A DNA stretch of 49,990 nt, taken from assembly GCA_023397475.1 (NCBI GenBank), contig JAEWUD010000051.1, positions 1 to 49,990 of the forward strand, written 5' to 3'. Position 1 is the stretch's first letter; every line of letters begins with the position of its first letter. The notes beneath the pieces were generated by a model. That model was given only the letters and a program-made list of their open reading frames with translations, did no database searches and was not told the DNA's origin. The DNA comes from Bacillota bacterium (GTDB lineage: Bacteria; Bacillota; Clostridia; Saccharofermentanales; Saccharofermentanaceae). The translations under genes were made by a program, and so were the position numbers. Shown one piece after another: positions 24,509 through 33,347 of the stretch.

Positions 24509-26263
24509 ATGATGGAGACGACGAATATGTACCGGACGAAGACGCTCGGTCAGATCAGCGAGAAGGAGATCGGCCAGGCGATTACGGTCGCCGGCTGGGT
24601 GGAGAATATCCGGGATCACGGCGGCGTGTCGTTTATTGATCTTCGCGATATGTACGGTGTTTTGCAGGTGGTTCTGCACGATACGAGCCTGTTGGATGGA
24701 ATTTCCCGCGAGGATTGTGTCTCGATCGAGGGTGTGATGCAGCGCCGCGACGAGGAGACGTTTAACCCCAAAATTCCGACGGGCACCATTGAACTGTCAG
24801 CACAGAAGCTGACGGTCCTCGGCAAGGTCTACCGTCAACTGCCGTTTGATGTCGTTACTTCCAAGGAGACGAGAGAGGATCTTCGCTTGAAGCACCGTTA
24901 TCTCGATCTTCGCAACAAGAAGGTTCGCGACAATATGATTTTCCGCTCGGAGGTCATCAGCTTCCTGCGCGCACGGATGACAGAGATGGGATTTCTCGAG
25001 ATGCAGACGCCGATCCTGTGCGCGTCTTCGCCGGAGGGAGCTCGCGATTACATCGTGCCGTCCCGTAAGTTCAAGGGCAAGTTCTACGCGTTGCCGCAGG
25101 CGCCGCAACAATACAAACAGCTCCTGATGGTCTCGGGTTTTGACAAGTACTTCCAGATTGCGCCGTGTTTTCGCGATGAGGACGCGCGTGCGGATCGTTC
25201 GCCGGGTGAGTTCTACCAGCTGGACTTCGAGATGAGCTTCGCGACCCAGGAGGATGTCTTCCGCGCCGGCGAGGAGATCCTGACGGCGACGTTCGAGAAG
25301 TTCGCACCGGAGGGTGCCATCGTGACGGAAGCGCCGTATCCGGTCATCCCCTATAAGCAGGCGATGCTCGAGTTCGGTTCGGATAAGCCCGACCTCCGTA
25401 ACCCGCTTCGTATTCTTGACGTGACGGAGTTCTTTTCGCGCTGCACATTCAAGCCTTTCGTCGGCAAGACGGTTCGTGCGATCAAGGTGCACGCCGAGAT
25501 GTCGAAGGGATTCCACGAGAAGCTTCTGGCGTTCGCGCAGTCGATCGGCATGGGCGGTCTCGGTTATCTCGAGGTCGCGGAAGACCTGTCCTACAAGGGA
25601 CCGATCGATAAGTTCATCCCCGAGGAGATGAAGGGCGAGATCCGGGAGCTTGCGGGACTTGCCGCGGGCGATACGGTTTTCTTCATCGCGGATAAAGAAG
25701 AGCGCGCGAACCTCTATGCCGGACAGATCCGTACGGAGCTCGGACAGAAGCTCGATCTCTACGAGAAGAACGCTTTCCGCTTCTGCTTTGTGAACGATTT
25801 CCCGATGTACGAATACGACAAGGACGAGAAGAAGTATATATTCACGCATAACCCTTTCTCGATGCCGCAGGGAGGTCTCGAGGCGCTCAACACCAAGGAG
25901 CCGTCGGAGATTCTCGCGTACCAGTACGACATCGTCTGCAACGGCGTCGAGCTGTCGTCGGGCGCGGTCCGCAATCACAACCTCGACGTTATGATCAAGG
26001 CCTTCGAGATCGCGGGCTACACCGAGGAGGATCTCGAGAAGAAGTTCGGGGCGCTCTATCACGCGTTCCAGTACGGTGCCCCGCCGCACGCCGGCATGGC
26101 GCCGGGCGTCGACCGTATGATCATGCTGCTCCGCGGCGAAGAGAATATCCGCGAGGTCATTCTTTTCCCGATGAACGGCAACGCGCAGGACCTGATGTGC
26201 GGCGCGCCGAATGACGTGACCGAACAGCAGCTTCGCGAAGTTCATATCAAGGTAAGAAGCTAA
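24509..26263 (+). CDS. aspS: Aspartyl-tRNA synthetase, probably non-discriminating
   Basis: A 584-residue bacterial-type AspRS that charges aspartate onto tRNA-Asp and, if non-discriminating, tRNA-Asn for later amidation by GatCAB. It has an OB anticodon domain (about 10-110), class II catalytic core with motif 2 'CFRDEDARADRSPGEFYQLDFEM', a GAD insertion domain (about 285-420) and motif 3 'GAPPHAGMAPGVDRMIMLL'. In the anticodon domain 'NIRDHGGVSFIDLRD' carries His37, typical of non-discriminating enzymes, where the E. coli discriminating enzyme has Leu. Two adjacent ATGs follow TTGAGGAGG; the first is used here. Confidence 0.95.
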   Translation: MMETTNMYRTKTLGQISEKEIGQAITVAGWVENIRDHGGVSFIDLRDMYGVLQVVLHDTSLLDGISREDCVSIEGVMQRRDEETFNPKIPTGTIELSAQKLTVLGKVYRQLPFDVVTSKETREDLRLKHRYLDLRNKKVRDNMIFRSEVISFLRARMTEMGFLEMQTPILCASSPEGARDYIVPSRKFKGKFYALPQAPQQYKQLLMVSGFDKYFQIAPCFRDEDARADRSPGEFYQLDFEMSFATQEDVFRAGEEILTATFEKFAPEGAIVTEAPYPVIPYKQAMLEFGSDKPDLRNPLRILDVTEFFSRCTFKPFVGKTVRAIKVHAEMSKGFHEKLLAFAQSIGMGGLGYLEVAEDLSYKGPIDKFIPEEMKGEIRELAGLAAGDTVFFIADKEERANLYAGQIRTELGQKLDLYEKNAFRFCFVNDFPMYEYDKDEKKYIFTHNPFSMPQGGLEALNTKEPSEILAYQYDIVCNGVELSSGAVRNHNLDVMIKAFEIAGYTEEDLEKKFGALYHAFQYGAPPHAGMAPGVDRMIMLLRGEENIREVILFPMNGNAQDLMCGAPNDVTEQQLREVHIKVRS

Positions 26264-26282
26264 GAGTATAGCGAAAAGAACA

Positions 26283-26318
26283 AGGCGGGTGTCGGGCTAC
26301 GGCACCCGTTTATTTTTC
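26283..26318 (+). terminator. Terminator/attenuator between aspS and rlmI-like gene
   Basis: CGGGTG pairs with CACCCG around a 10-12 nt loop, followed by TTTATTTTT. It sits between aspS and the downstream methyltransferase on the same strand. Read-through would still let the T-box influence the second gene. Confidence 0.75.
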
Positions 26319-26332
26319 CGGAGGGAAAAGAG

Positions 26333-27535
26333 ATGGAACTTGCCAAGGTAATTCTTAAAAAGGAAGAGGGACGGACGCTGCGGGCCGGAGGCGCGTGGGT
26401 ATTCGACAACGAGATCGCGTCGATCGAGGGGACGTTCGAGAACGGCGGCCTCGTGCGAGTCCACGCGTTCAATGATTTCTGTCTCGGCACGGGGTTTATC
26501 AATACGGCTTCGAAGATCCGCATCCGGATGCTGAGCCGGTCGCAAACACAAGTCGTCGATGATGAGTTCATCCGCCGACGCGTGCGCGACGCGGTCGAGT
26601 ATAGGAAGCACGTGATCGACATGTCGAGCTGCCGGCTGATTTTCGGCGAGGCGGATTATCTTCCGGGACTGGTCGTCGACAAGTTCTCCGACGTCCTGGT
26701 CGTCGAGTCCTTAGCACTCGGAATCGAGAGGTATAAGCTTCTGATTCTTGACGAGCTCAAAGCCTTACTTGGCGCTGAAAACATGCCGATTCGCGGTGTT
26801 TATGAACGCAGTGACGCGCCGGTTCGCGCGAAAGAGGGCATGGCTCCGGTGAAGGGATTCATCGGCGAACCGTTCGACACGAATGTCGAGATCATGGAAA
26901 ACGGCGTCCGCTTCCTCGTCGATGTGGCGGACGGGCAGAAGACCGGGTTCTTCCTCGATCAGAAGATGAATCGCGCGGCGATCCGTTCGCTGTGCCCCGG
27001 AGCGAGGGTTCTTGATCTCTTCACCCATACGGGATCGTTCGGGCTGAATGCGGCGATGGCCGGTGCTGCAAGTGTCCTCGCCGTCGACGCGTCCGAGACG
27101 GCGGTCCAACGGGCGCGGGAGAACGCGGAGTTAAACGGTGTCAGCGATATCGTCACGGTACAGTGCGCGGATATTTTCGAGTTGCTTCCGGATCTTGAGC
27201 GCAGGGGCGAGAAGTATGATGTGATCATTCTCGATCCGCCGGCCTTTGCCAAGAGTCGCGAGTCCGTAAAGAACGCGCGAAAAGGCTATAAGGAAGTGAA
27301 TCTGCGCGCGATGCGGCTGCTGAAGGATGGGGGCTATCTCGCGACGTGTTCCTGCTCGCACTTCATGACGCCCGAAATGTTCTACGAGACGGTTCTCGCC
27401 GCCTCGAAGGATGCGCATAAGAGAATCCGCCAGATCGAGTACCGGACACAGGCTGCGGATCACCCGATCCTGTGGCCGGAATCGGAATCGTATTATCTGA
27501 AGTTCTATGTGCTGCAGGTGAGTACGGAGAAGTAA
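26333..27535 (+). CDS. rlmI: RlmI-like class I rRNA (cytosine-C5) methyltransferase
   Basis: A 400-residue SAM-dependent methyltransferase of the RlmI/RlmK type, which methylates 23S rRNA at C1962 in E. coli. It has an N-terminal PUA domain (about 1-75), the central fold, SAM motif 'VLDLFTHTGSFGLNAAMAGA' (about 225-244), 'IILDPPAFAKS' and the catalytic cysteine segment 'LATCSCSHFM'. GGAGGGAAAAG precedes the ATG. The exact rRNA target is inferred from family membership. Confidence 0.88.
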   Translation: MELAKVILKKEEGRTLRAGGAWVFDNEIASIEGTFENGGLVRVHAFNDFCLGTGFINTASKIRIRMLSRSQTQVVDDEFIRRRVRDAVEYRKHVIDMSSCRLIFGEADYLPGLVVDKFSDVLVVESLALGIERYKLLILDELKALLGAENMPIRGVYERSDAPVRAKEGMAPVKGFIGEPFDTNVEIMENGVRFLVDVADGQKTGFFLDQKMNRAAIRSLCPGARVLDLFTHTGSFGLNAAMAGAASVLAVDASETAVQRARENAELNGVSDIVTVQCADIFELLPDLERRGEKYDVIILDPPAFAKSRESVKNARKGYKEVNLRAMRLLKDGGYLATCSCSHFMTPEMFYETVLAASKDAHKRIRQIEYRTQAADHPILWPESESYYLKFYVLQVSTEK

Positions 27536-27646
27536 ACGCCTCGTCGACACCTGTAATGTCGCGAGAAGTCCCGATTCTACGATACGTCGATAGGAGATGC
27601 CCCGTAGCCGGCGTATGATAGAAGAAAAACGAACGAGGTGCATCGC

Positions 27647-28519
27647 ATGGATAATCAGGAATTCGGAAGCCGCATCGCTGAAGCGAGAAAGAAGAACGGG
27701 ATGACCCAGAGAGAGCTCGCGGAGCGGCTCGATGTGACAGACAAGGCCGTATCGAAGTGGGAATGCGGCAAGGGATTTCCGGAGATTACTCTTCTGCCGA
27801 AGCTGTCGAAGGTCCTCGGGATCAAGCCGGAGGATCTGCTTGCGGATAAGGCGAAGGTCGAGAGCTCCGGACTACAGAAAGAACCTGTACCGTCGCAGAT
27901 CGAATCGGTCGATCCTCAGGTGGATCTCGTCACGAGTGTCATACGCTATTCGGGAGAGCAACAGTATCGCAAGCTCTCGCGCCTCGTGTTCCCGATCATC
28001 TGCGGGGCGTTAGGCATCGCGGCATTTGTCTGTGCTCTTGTGGACTACTGCATCACACAATCACTGACTTGGTCGCGCTTTCCCCTTTCGGCGCTTCTTT
28101 TCTGCTTTGTCGTTCTTCTCCCGATCTTCCTTCTGAAGAAACATCGGACGGCGTTTGGTGCCTCGGTATTTTTCGCCGGGTTGATTCCGTATCTTCTCTA
28201 TCTGGAATCGCTCGTACCGACGAAGGGCTGGGTGATTGGTCTTGCCTTGCCGATTGCGGCGATGACAGCCGGGTGTACGGCGCTCAGCATCTGGCTGTTC
28301 CTGTACTCGAAGGTCGACCGCCTTATAGCCGCCGCAATCGTCTTGGCGGATACCGGCGTTGCAATGAACTTCCTGATCAACGAGATTGTCATGCGTTATG
28401 TCGATAAACAGTATTTTAATATCTCGGTCTTCATCACCGCAGGTTGCTTCGCCGTGGCGGCCGTGGTTCTTGTGATAATTGCGATATCGAGGCGGGCGGC
28501 GATGAAGAAGGCGAAGTAG
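27647..28519 (+). CDS. HTH_3 (XRE) regulator fused to a membrane domain
   Basis: A 290-residue protein with an N-terminal Cro/CI-type HTH (about 5-62, 'MTQRELAERLDVTDKAVSKW'). A linker leads to a C-terminal domain with about six hydrophobic segments (from about residue 105 to the end). Such membrane-tethered XRE proteins are common in Firmicutes; their signals are mostly unknown. GAGGTG six bases before ATG 27647 sets the start; a GTG three codons earlier lies inside that ribosome site. It appears monocistronic, with a terminator at 28561. Confidence 0.88.
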   Translation: MDNQEFGSRIAEARKKNGMTQRELAERLDVTDKAVSKWECGKGFPEITLLPKLSKVLGIKPEDLLADKAKVESSGLQKEPVPSQIESVDPQVDLVTSVIRYSGEQQYRKLSRLVFPIICGALGIAAFVCALVDYCITQSLTWSRFPLSALLFCFVVLLPIFLLKKHRTAFGASVFFAGLIPYLLYLESLVPTKGWVIGLALPIAAMTAGCTALSIWLFLYSKVDRLIAAAIVLADTGVAMNFLINEIVMRYVDKQYFNISVFITAGCFAVAAVVLVIIAISRRAAMKKAK

Positions 28520-28560
28520 TAATCTTTTCCCGCGCGAAAAGCTTCTCAAACGAACAGAAA

Positions 28561-28596
28561 CCGTCTCTCGCTGGGATTTGCGGAGGGCGGTTTTTT
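28561..28596 (+). terminator. Terminator after the XRE-membrane gene
   Basis: CCGTCTCTCGC pairs with GCGGAGGGCGG (10 of 11 positions including G-U pairs), followed by six Ts. A similar hairpin with the same 'GGTTTTTTCGCG' end lies at 30713-30748. Confidence 0.82.
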
Positions 28597-28642
28597 CGCG
28601 TGAATCAAGCTGAAGGAAGATGGGTGGTATCAGATTGCTAAC

Positions 28643-28698
28643 AAATAGTACGACGAACGTAATAAACGGTTGCAAAAATAGTACGACGGACGTATAAT
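28643..28698 (+). promoter_or_regulatory. MarR promoter with duplicated operator
   Basis: TTGCAA (28670-28675), 17 bp and TATAAT (28693-28698) form the promoter. AAATAGTACGACGNACGTA occurs twice, starting at 28643 and 28676. The 33-bp offset is about three helical turns. Each copy has a TACG...CGTA inverted core. One copy lies upstream of the -35; the other fills the spacer and reaches the -10. This fits cooperative autorepression by the MarR protein. Confidence 0.8.
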
Positions 28699-28721
28699 TA
28701 GTGCGAAATGAGGTGGTTCGA

Positions 28722-29204
28722 ATGAAGTATCCGGTAAAAGAAGAAGAGATCTCCCGCTTTGACGGGATCTACCATCGGCTTCTTCGGGCAAGTTTCACGA
28801 CCCGTCTGGAATATCCGGAGGTGCTAAGAAGTCTCACGACAATGGATATCTCAGTTATCAACATTGTGGCGACGACGCCTTCGATCATGATTCGCGAGAT
28901 TGCCGAGAAGCTTCGGATTCCCAACAGCACGCTGACAAGCTCGATCAACCGTCTGGAGAAACAGGGCCTTGCATCTCGCGTGATCATTCCGCGTGACCGG
29001 AGGTCCTTCTGCCTCGAACTGACGGACAAGGGATGGGCGGTTCAGAAAGCGCACACGGTTTTTGAGGAGGCGTATTTCCGGTTGATTCTCGGCAAGCTTC
29101 CGTCGGGTGAAGAAAGAAATGCCCTGATGGATCTGCTGGAGACGATCGCGGATGCCGATCAGGTCGATAATTGTGGGGATGGGTCGGACAATGGAGAAGA
29201 TTGA
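28722..29204 (+). CDS. MarR family transcriptional regulator
   Basis: A 160-residue winged-helix regulator. Helices 3 and 4 with the wing lie at about 55-100 ('IREIAEKLRIPNSTLTSSI', then 'VIIPRDRRSFCLELT', the typical MarR wing with its D-R-R). AGGTGG precedes ATG 28722; an upstream GTG has no ribosome site. It overlaps the hydrolase gene by 14 bases. It probably represses itself and the hydrolase through the duplicated operator at 28643-28698. Confidence 0.92.
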   Translation: MKYPVKEEEISRFDGIYHRLLRASFTTRLEYPEVLRSLTTMDISVINIVATTPSIMIREIAEKLRIPNSTLTSSINRLEKQGLASRVIIPRDRRSFCLELTDKGWAVQKAHTVFEEAYFRLILGKLPSGEERNALMDLLETIADADQVDNCGDGSDNGED

Positions 29205-30102
29205 TATCGGCAGTGCAAAGCTCGCCTGTAAGCGATTCGGATCAGGGGAGAAGACCTTTGTCATTGATACGGCGTTGGGCACGTGTTCCGCGGAATGGTG
29301 GCATATTGCGGAGCGAATCGGTCGGAACGCTCAGGTGCTCGTGTACGATCGAGCCGGATATGGAGAGAGCTCTGCTTCCACCCTGGAACGAACGCCGGGA
29401 AAAATTGCCGCGGAGCTCAAGATGCTCCTCGATCAACTTCGCATCGAAAGGGACATCACTCTCATCGGGCATTCGCAGGGAGGTCTCTACGCCGTGCAAT
29501 TTGCACTCCAATATCCGGAGATGGTGGGCGGACTGATTCTTCTGGATCCCGCGACACCCTTTGATCAAGGGTTTAGAGAATCGCTGTCGACCAATGAATA
29601 CAAGCAGAGCGGCGTCGACAAGACCTCGAGCATGAAGATCGCGAAGGTGATAACTTCCCTGGGTCTCGGTTTCCTATTGAAATCACTTCTCGCGAAAAGC
29701 CCGCCCTTCTTTTATCACGAATTCGCACCCGACGCCAAGGAATACCTGCTTCGAAACCTGTGTCACCGGAACACCTATCGAACCGCTCTGGCGGAGTACG
29801 CGTTTTCTCACAGCGAAGCGCACACGAAACAGATCTCAGAAGGCGTCTCTTCAGCGGCGCTTCAGAATCTTCCGATCAAGATCATCACGCATGCCAGCGA
29901 TGTCTATGTGAAGGAACTTGAGGCTTATGGCGGAATGGCAACCGAGACCGCCACGAAGGTTGAAGCTCTCTGGCAGCAGATTATGGCGAAGTATCTTCTT
30001 CTATCGAGAGAATGTGAGCACGTCGTCGCAATACATAGCGGGCACTACATCCATTTGACAGATGAGGAACTTCTGATCCGTACAGTGGAAGAAATGCTTT
30101 AG
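29191..30102 (+). CDS. Alpha/beta hydrolase
   Basis: A 303-residue alpha/beta-hydrolase fold enzyme. The nucleophile elbow is 'IGHSQGG', the oxyanion region follows 'YDRAGYGESS', and the catalytic His lies in 'HSGHYIHL' near the C-terminus. No signal peptide is visible, so it is cytoplasmic. The start is uncertain: ATG 29191 has a weak GATGGG site and ATG 29179 is also possible; both lie inside marR, so the genes are translationally coupled. MarR-hydrolase pairs often detoxify small esters or aromatic compounds; the substrate is unknown. Confidence 0.87.
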   Translation: MEKIDIGSAKLACKRFGSGEKTFVIDTALGTCSAEWWHIAERIGRNAQVLVYDRAGYGESSASTLERTPGKIAAELKMLLDQLRIERDITLIGHSQGGLYAVQFALQYPEMVGGLILLDPATPFDQGFRESLSTNEYKQSGVDKTSSMKIAKVITSLGLGFLLKSLLAKSPPFFYHEFAPDAKEYLLRNLCHRNTYRTALAEYAFSHSEAHTKQISEGVSSAALQNLPIKIITHASDVYVKELEAYGGMATETATKVEALWQQIMAKYLLLSRECEHVVAIHSGHYIHLTDEELLIRTVEEML

Positions 30103-30197
30103 TAGTCTTGGTTATATTCCGGAATGATTCGATCCTACGGAGCGCGGAGGCAGATCGTTTGCTTGTTCTATGCTTTTGCCGGATGTCTTAGCTGCGA

Positions 30198-30608
30198 TTA
30201 AATAGTACTCTCAATCTTGGCACCGCAAGTGTCACAGAAGCGGGCCGGAAGTGTGACGGTAGCGCCGCATGCCCGGCAGTAATCTATCTCAGGTTCCTGC
30301 GATACCCTTTGCGGATGTGATGAGGTGGGGGTAAATGTGGGAGCCCTATTGGTGTTCAAACTCGAGGACATACTCTTTGTTATTAAGTAGGAAATCCCGC
30401 CGCCTGTTGCGCCGCCAAGAAGTCCTAGAAAGGCAGCAACATAGAAATCAACATCCAGAAATATATATGCAGAAACAGAAACAGTAAACTCGCAAAACAA
30501 CCACAAGGCCACGGTCAGAAATCCGAATAGCACCCCGGATCGTCCCTTTTCTGAGGCAGTCGCCGCGTTCTTCTTCGTAAGATAAATGAGTGCAAGAATC
30601 TCTAACAT
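30198..30608 (-). CDS. Membrane protein with C-terminal zinc ribbon (paralogue)
   Basis: A 136-residue protein with two hydrophobic segments (about 26-50 and 56-78), a Ser/Thr-rich linker and a zinc ribbon with CRAC and CDTC pairs. Its layout matches that of the protein at 11601-12104. GCGAGGG lies upstream of the ATG. Both genes sit next to FtsX-type ABC exporter genes on the opposite strand. Function is unknown. Confidence 0.75.
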   Translation of the reverse strand: MLEILALIYLTKKNAATASEKGRSGVLFGFLTVALWLFCEFTVSVSAYIFLDVDFYVAAFLGLLGGATGGGISYLITKSMSSSLNTNRAPTFTPTSSHPQRVSQEPEIDYCRACGATVTLPARFCDTCGAKIESTI

Positions 30609-30712
30609 GATATGCCCTCGCTTTTCTTCGTATTACTTTGTTGTAATTATACAGGATCCTTTTTCGACATTGAATATTTTCACCCGCAAAAATGTCCGTC
30701 TCACCACCAAAG

Positions 30713-30748
30713 CCGTCCCTCGCACCAGAAATGCAGCGACGGTTTTTT
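30713..30748 (+). terminator. Terminator-like hairpin before the ABC exporter operon
   Basis: CCGTC (with CTCGC extension) pairs with GCAGC-GACGG and is followed by TTTTTT. It lies about 55 bp before the permease start, so it may be an attenuator in that operon's leader or stop upstream transcription. Confidence 0.6.
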
Positions 30749-30800
30749 CGCGATCCTTTACTCTTAGGCCAATCGGCAACATGAGAGAAGGAGCGCATCT

Positions 30801-33299
30801 ATGGTTATTCTTCGCTATCTGGTCAAAAGCATCCTCGACAAGAAATTTCAATCCTTCCTGTTATTCTTATCGATCGCCGTCGCGGCGACACTGGTCTTCA
30901 CATCCCTTACGGTCACCGAGACGATGCAGACGTTGAATCGCGAGCTCGCGAAAAGTGACGTCGGTACGTCCGACATCGTCATCGAGCCGGTGAGCAATCC
31001 GGACGTCCGGCCGGCGGTAGATCCGAAACCACTAACGGCTCACGCGAAGGACTTCTCGTATGTCCTCGAGGCCTTCCAGTGTCACGTCCTCTACGGAGCG
31101 ACGGTAGAAGACGAGGAGTATTTTCGCGTATGGGGAGCGTATCTCCCGACGCTCGCAAAGTTCACAGATCTAATGTTTGAAGGATCCGCGCCGGGATCCC
31201 TTGCACAGGATGAGGTGATTATCAGCGCACATACGGCCGAGCGTCTGGGCTACAAACTCGGGGATTCGATCGCCTTAAGCGTCCATGCACATCCGGGCAC
31301 ATATCGGATTGCCGGCATCAGTCAGTCGAAGGGCATCTTCATCGACGAGACGCATGTAGCGGTCATGATCATGAATAAGGATCGTCTCGACGAGATCTTC
31401 GAGACAAACGGAGTCCCCAACATCATATTCCTTGGGCTTGCGGACGGGGTTGAGAAAGAGGCGGTGATCGACTCTCTAGCGCCACTGTATCCGGCCTGTG
31501 TCGTCGAGGACTCTCTGGGTCCTTCGCGGGTCAGCTCGAAATCGGCGGATTCCTCGATCTCGTTCTTGATCGTATCGATCTTCGCGGTTCTGGTCAGCGC
31601 CTTTATCATCTATACTTCGTACCGCGTCATTACGACCGAGCGCCTTCCGGTCATCGGAACGTTCCGGAGTGTCGGAGCGACGAAGAAGAGGATGACTTCG
31701 ATCTTTCTTCTGGAAAGCGCGAGCATCGGTGCGATCGGCGGTATCGCGGGAATTCTTCTCGGGTATCCTGCCTCGGTTCAGATTCTGTCGATGAACGCGC
31801 CGTCATGGATAACGGATGTCGCAACATCTCTAACATTCTCTCCTATATACGTGGCGATAACGTTCTTCTTCGCCGTCATCCTGTCCGTCGTGAGCTCGGC
31901 ATTTCCCATTCTGTCCAGTGCGAGACGGCCGCTCAAGGAAGTTCTCCTCGGCGCGGATCGGGCACAGAAGGAAGGCGGATGGGGATCAAGTGTCATCGGC
32001 ATTCTTCTCATCATCGCATCCCTTGTTGCGGTTCCCTTTATTCCGAAGGGCATGATCCTCGCGATCGCCGGTAATTCGGCCTGTATGACAGCGGGACTTG
32101 TCGGAATCGTGTTGTTGGTACCAACGGTCTGTCGCCTCCTGGGGAAAGGTCTCGCCTTTGCCGGCCGCGCGACGCGGGCCAACACACTCGCGATTGCTGC
32201 CGGCAACCTCCGCGGCAACAAGAGTCTTACAAACAACACCATTCTCACCAGCATTAGCCTAGCCAGCCTGATCTTCATCTATACACTGAGCTCTTCCCTG
32301 AGCCTCGAACTGAACCGGATGTTCGAAGAGACGACACTGTTCGATCTCTACGTCGTCTATAACAACGCCTCCGATGAGGCGGTCGCAACAATCTCCGAAC
32401 ACCCTGGTGTATCCGGAGTCACAGCGACCTATCAACTCGAAATGGTCCCGGTGGCAGAGGCTGAGGAGACGATTACCTACCTGTACGGAATCCAGAGTGA
32501 CACGTATTTTGATCACTGGAACTTCGACTTCCTCGGTAGCAGAGAGGAAGCAATCCGCAAGATGAATGAGGAGAGAGGAATCATCCTCGCCTCGAGAATG
32601 GCTGATCTTCTCGACGTCCAGGTGGGCGAGGAGCTGACCTTGACGATGAATAACGCGAAGGTGAAGTATACGGTTTCCGGAATTTTCGATACCCTTTGGG
32701 ACTCCGGCAAACTCGCCCTGATCTCGGCAGAGAATTTTCGCGCAGATGCGAATCCCCTCGGATATACGACACTTCTGCTGCATACCGATAGAGACACTGC
32801 CAAGGTACAGGATAGCCTTAAGAACACGTTTCTAACAGACATCCGCTATGCGGCGACGCATGACGAGATCGAGAAGAGAAGCAGTGACGGAATCGTCGCC
32901 GTGTTCACGGTGCTGAAGACCTTCACACAGGTAGCCATGCTGATCAGCGTCGTCGGTATCGCCAACAATCTCGTCCTGTCCTTTCTCGAGCGCAAGAAGA
33001 CGTTTGCGATCTACCGCTCCATCGGCGCCGATAAATTACGGATCTCCTGCATTCTCATGATCGAATCCGCCCTTAGCGGATGCGTCTCCGTCGTCGCCGG
33101 ATCCTTGGGCGCGACCCTGCTTTTGTCGATCGTGCCGAACATCATCAGTACGATCGTCGGACCGATCCGGATTCATTACTCCCTGTCGACGTATGGACTT
33201 TTCGCGGCTGCGGCATTTATCCTTCTCCTCCTGTCAGCCGTAATCCCCGCAAGCAAAGCCGCTCGTCAGAATTTGGTTGAGAGCATCAAATACGAATAA
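30801..33299 (+). CDS. FtsX-type ABC transporter permease, large two-domain form
   Basis: An 832-residue permease with about ten membrane helices and two FtsX repeats (helix clusters near 255-380 and 715-825). A large external domain follows the first helix (about 40-255), with extra helices at about 400-510 and a second external domain (about 515-710). It resembles Gram-positive exporters related to BceB/MacB that move peptides or lipids. GAAGGAG precedes the ATG. The ATPase gene follows after 48 bp, and a LytTR-DUF3021 pair comes next on the same strand. Confidence 0.92.
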   Translation: MVILRYLVKSILDKKFQSFLLFLSIAVAATLVFTSLTVTETMQTLNRELAKSDVGTSDIVIEPVSNPDVRPAVDPKPLTAHAKDFSYVLEAFQCHVLYGATVEDEEYFRVWGAYLPTLAKFTDLMFEGSAPGSLAQDEVIISAHTAERLGYKLGDSIALSVHAHPGTYRIAGISQSKGIFIDETHVAVMIMNKDRLDEIFETNGVPNIIFLGLADGVEKEAVIDSLAPLYPACVVEDSLGPSRVSSKSADSSISFLIVSIFAVLVSAFIIYTSYRVITTERLPVIGTFRSVGATKKRMTSIFLLESASIGAIGGIAGILLGYPASVQILSMNAPSWITDVATSLTFSPIYVAITFFFAVILSVVSSAFPILSSARRPLKEVLLGADRAQKEGGWGSSVIGILLIIASLVAVPFIPKGMILAIAGNSACMTAGLVGIVLLVPTVCRLLGKGLAFAGRATRANTLAIAAGNLRGNKSLTNNTILTSISLASLIFIYTLSSSLSLELNRMFEETTLFDLYVVYNNASDEAVATISEHPGVSGVTATYQLEMVPVAEAEETITYLYGIQSDTYFDHWNFDFLGSREEAIRKMNEERGIILASRMADLLDVQVGEELTLTMNNAKVKYTVSGIFDTLWDSGKLALISAENFRADANPLGYTTLLLHTDRDTAKVQDSLKNTFLTDIRYAATHDEIEKRSSDGIVAVFTVLKTFTQVAMLISVVGIANNLVLSFLERKKTFAIYRSIGADKLRISCILMIESALSGCVSVVAGSLGATLLLSIVPNIISTIVGPIRIHYSLSTYGLFAAAAFILLLLSAVIPASKAARQNLVESIKYE

Positions 33300-33347
33300 G
33301 AAATAGTAACGCGAAACACGCCTCGAAAGGCAAGAAGGAGAAAATCT

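Noticed and set aside
30713..30748. Leader hairpin as a regulatory RNA of the ABC exporter
   Set aside because: It has an ordinary terminator shape; no alternative antiterminator pairing was evident.
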